NCBI GenBank assembly: GCA_012270595.1
Contig: JAAXIA010000173.1
Coordinates: 1 to 6,375, forward strand
DNA: 6,375 bases
Source of the DNA: Rhodanobacteraceae bacterium
Lineage (GTDB): Bacteria > Pseudomonadota > Gammaproteobacteria > Xanthomonadales > Rhodanobacteraceae
Reading direction: 5' to 3'
This document shows, piece after piece, positions 6,142 to 6,375 of this stretch. How positions within the stretch are numbered: the first letter of the stretch is position 1; each line of letters starts with the position of its first letter. The position numbers and the translations under genes are program-made. The notes beneath the pieces were generated by a model. It was not told where the DNA came from and did not search any database. It saw only the letters and a program-made list of their open reading frames with translations.

Positions 6142-6341
6142 TGTGCCCTTGATCTATGCTAACCATGGCATGCGAACCTGCAGCTTACCGTGGGCGCGTA
6201 TGTTTTTTGGGGTGTCCGTTACGCGATGCGGCTTCGGGCAAAGGTCGCACTGCCACTGCCAGCATCGTGTGGCACAAGAAGCCGCTGGCGCCGACTTCGT
6301 CCTGGCCAATGGGCGTTACATGACACAAAATGGAGGTCATC

Positions 6342-6375
6342 ATGGCTCGTGTATGCCAAGTTACCGGAAAAAGAG
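6342..6375 (+). CDS. rpmB: 50S ribosomal protein L28 (N-terminal fragment, cut by window end)
   Basis: Eleven codons are present, reading MARVCQVTGKR, the conserved N-terminus of bacterial L28 (M[SA]RVCQVTGK). The C5 in this stretch can belong to a zinc-binding set in some L28 proteins, but the rest of the protein is outside the window. The start is supported by GGAGG at 6332-6336, 5 nt upstream. In many proteobacteria rpmG (L33) follows rpmB, which cannot be checked here. The gene diverges from secB. Confidence 0.92.
   Translation, partial: MARVCQVTGKR

Larger units (their letters stand above)
6016..6341. other. Divergent intergenic region between secB and rpmB
   Basis: A 326-nt stretch with no convincing protein gene. 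The secB-proximal half holds candidate promoters in both directions. The rpmB-proximal half (about 6165-6341) would be a long mRNA leader. It has TGCCAC (6251-6256) / GTGGCA (6269-6274), the alternative pair GCCAGC (6258-6263) / GCTGGC (6284-6289), a short CACTGC tandem repeat near 6249, and ATGAC (6320-6324) / GTCAT (6336-6340), whose loop contains most of the rpmB Shine-Dalgarno. A + strand frame from ATG 6165 to TGA 6323 would give 52 residues, but it has no ribosome site and I do not call it a gene. Confidence 0.6.

Noticed and set aside
5921..6166. 81-residue - strand frame covering the secB promoter and start
   Set aside because: It overlaps the strongly supported secB start in another frame and spans its Shine-Dalgarno and candidate promoter; no recognisable protein sequence.

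Overview
The window looks like an ordinary piece of a gammaproteobacterial chromosome of moderate GC content. SecB, GpsA and ribosomal protein L28 are all close to the proteobacterial forms, and the adjacent secB-gpsA order is also found in Escherichia coli and relatives. SecB does not look like the Xanthomonas/Xylella version as I remember it. I cannot name the genus from sequence alone, but a free-living gammaproteobacterium of the sulfur-oxidiser/methylotroph type would fit.

Layout on the + strand, left to right: a possible tail of an upstream reading frame (1-99); a small orphan gene for a secreted or periplasmic protein (135-485); and a HAD-superfamily phosphatase gene (573-1250). Converging on these, on the - strand, is a group transcribed right to left: secB (6015-5512), gpsA (5495-4470), and a large SNF2/RapA-type ATPase gene (first ATG at 4318, stop at 1277). 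secB and gpsA are 16 nt apart and almost certainly form an operon. The SNF2 gene follows after about 150 nt, which hold a perfect dyad and a perfect DnaA-box 9-mer. At the right edge a 326-nt divergent intergenic region separates secB from rpmB (L28), of which only the first 11 codons are present.

The recognised genes have housekeeping roles: a preprotein chaperone for Sec export (SecB), glycerol-3-phosphate supply for phospholipid synthesis (GpsA), a DNA-translocating ATPase probably acting on chromatin, transcription or repair complexes (SNF2), a small-molecule phosphatase (HAD) and ribosome assembly (L28). They do not form one pathway. I see no mobile element, CRISPR array, tRNA or phage gene, and no convincing new multi-gene system.

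The points most worth a second look are the orphan Trp-rich exported protein, the absence of the N-terminal SWIM zinc finger often seen in this class of SNF2 protein together with its start-site ambiguity, the dyad and DnaA-box-like site in front of that gene, and the long structured leader in front of rpmB.
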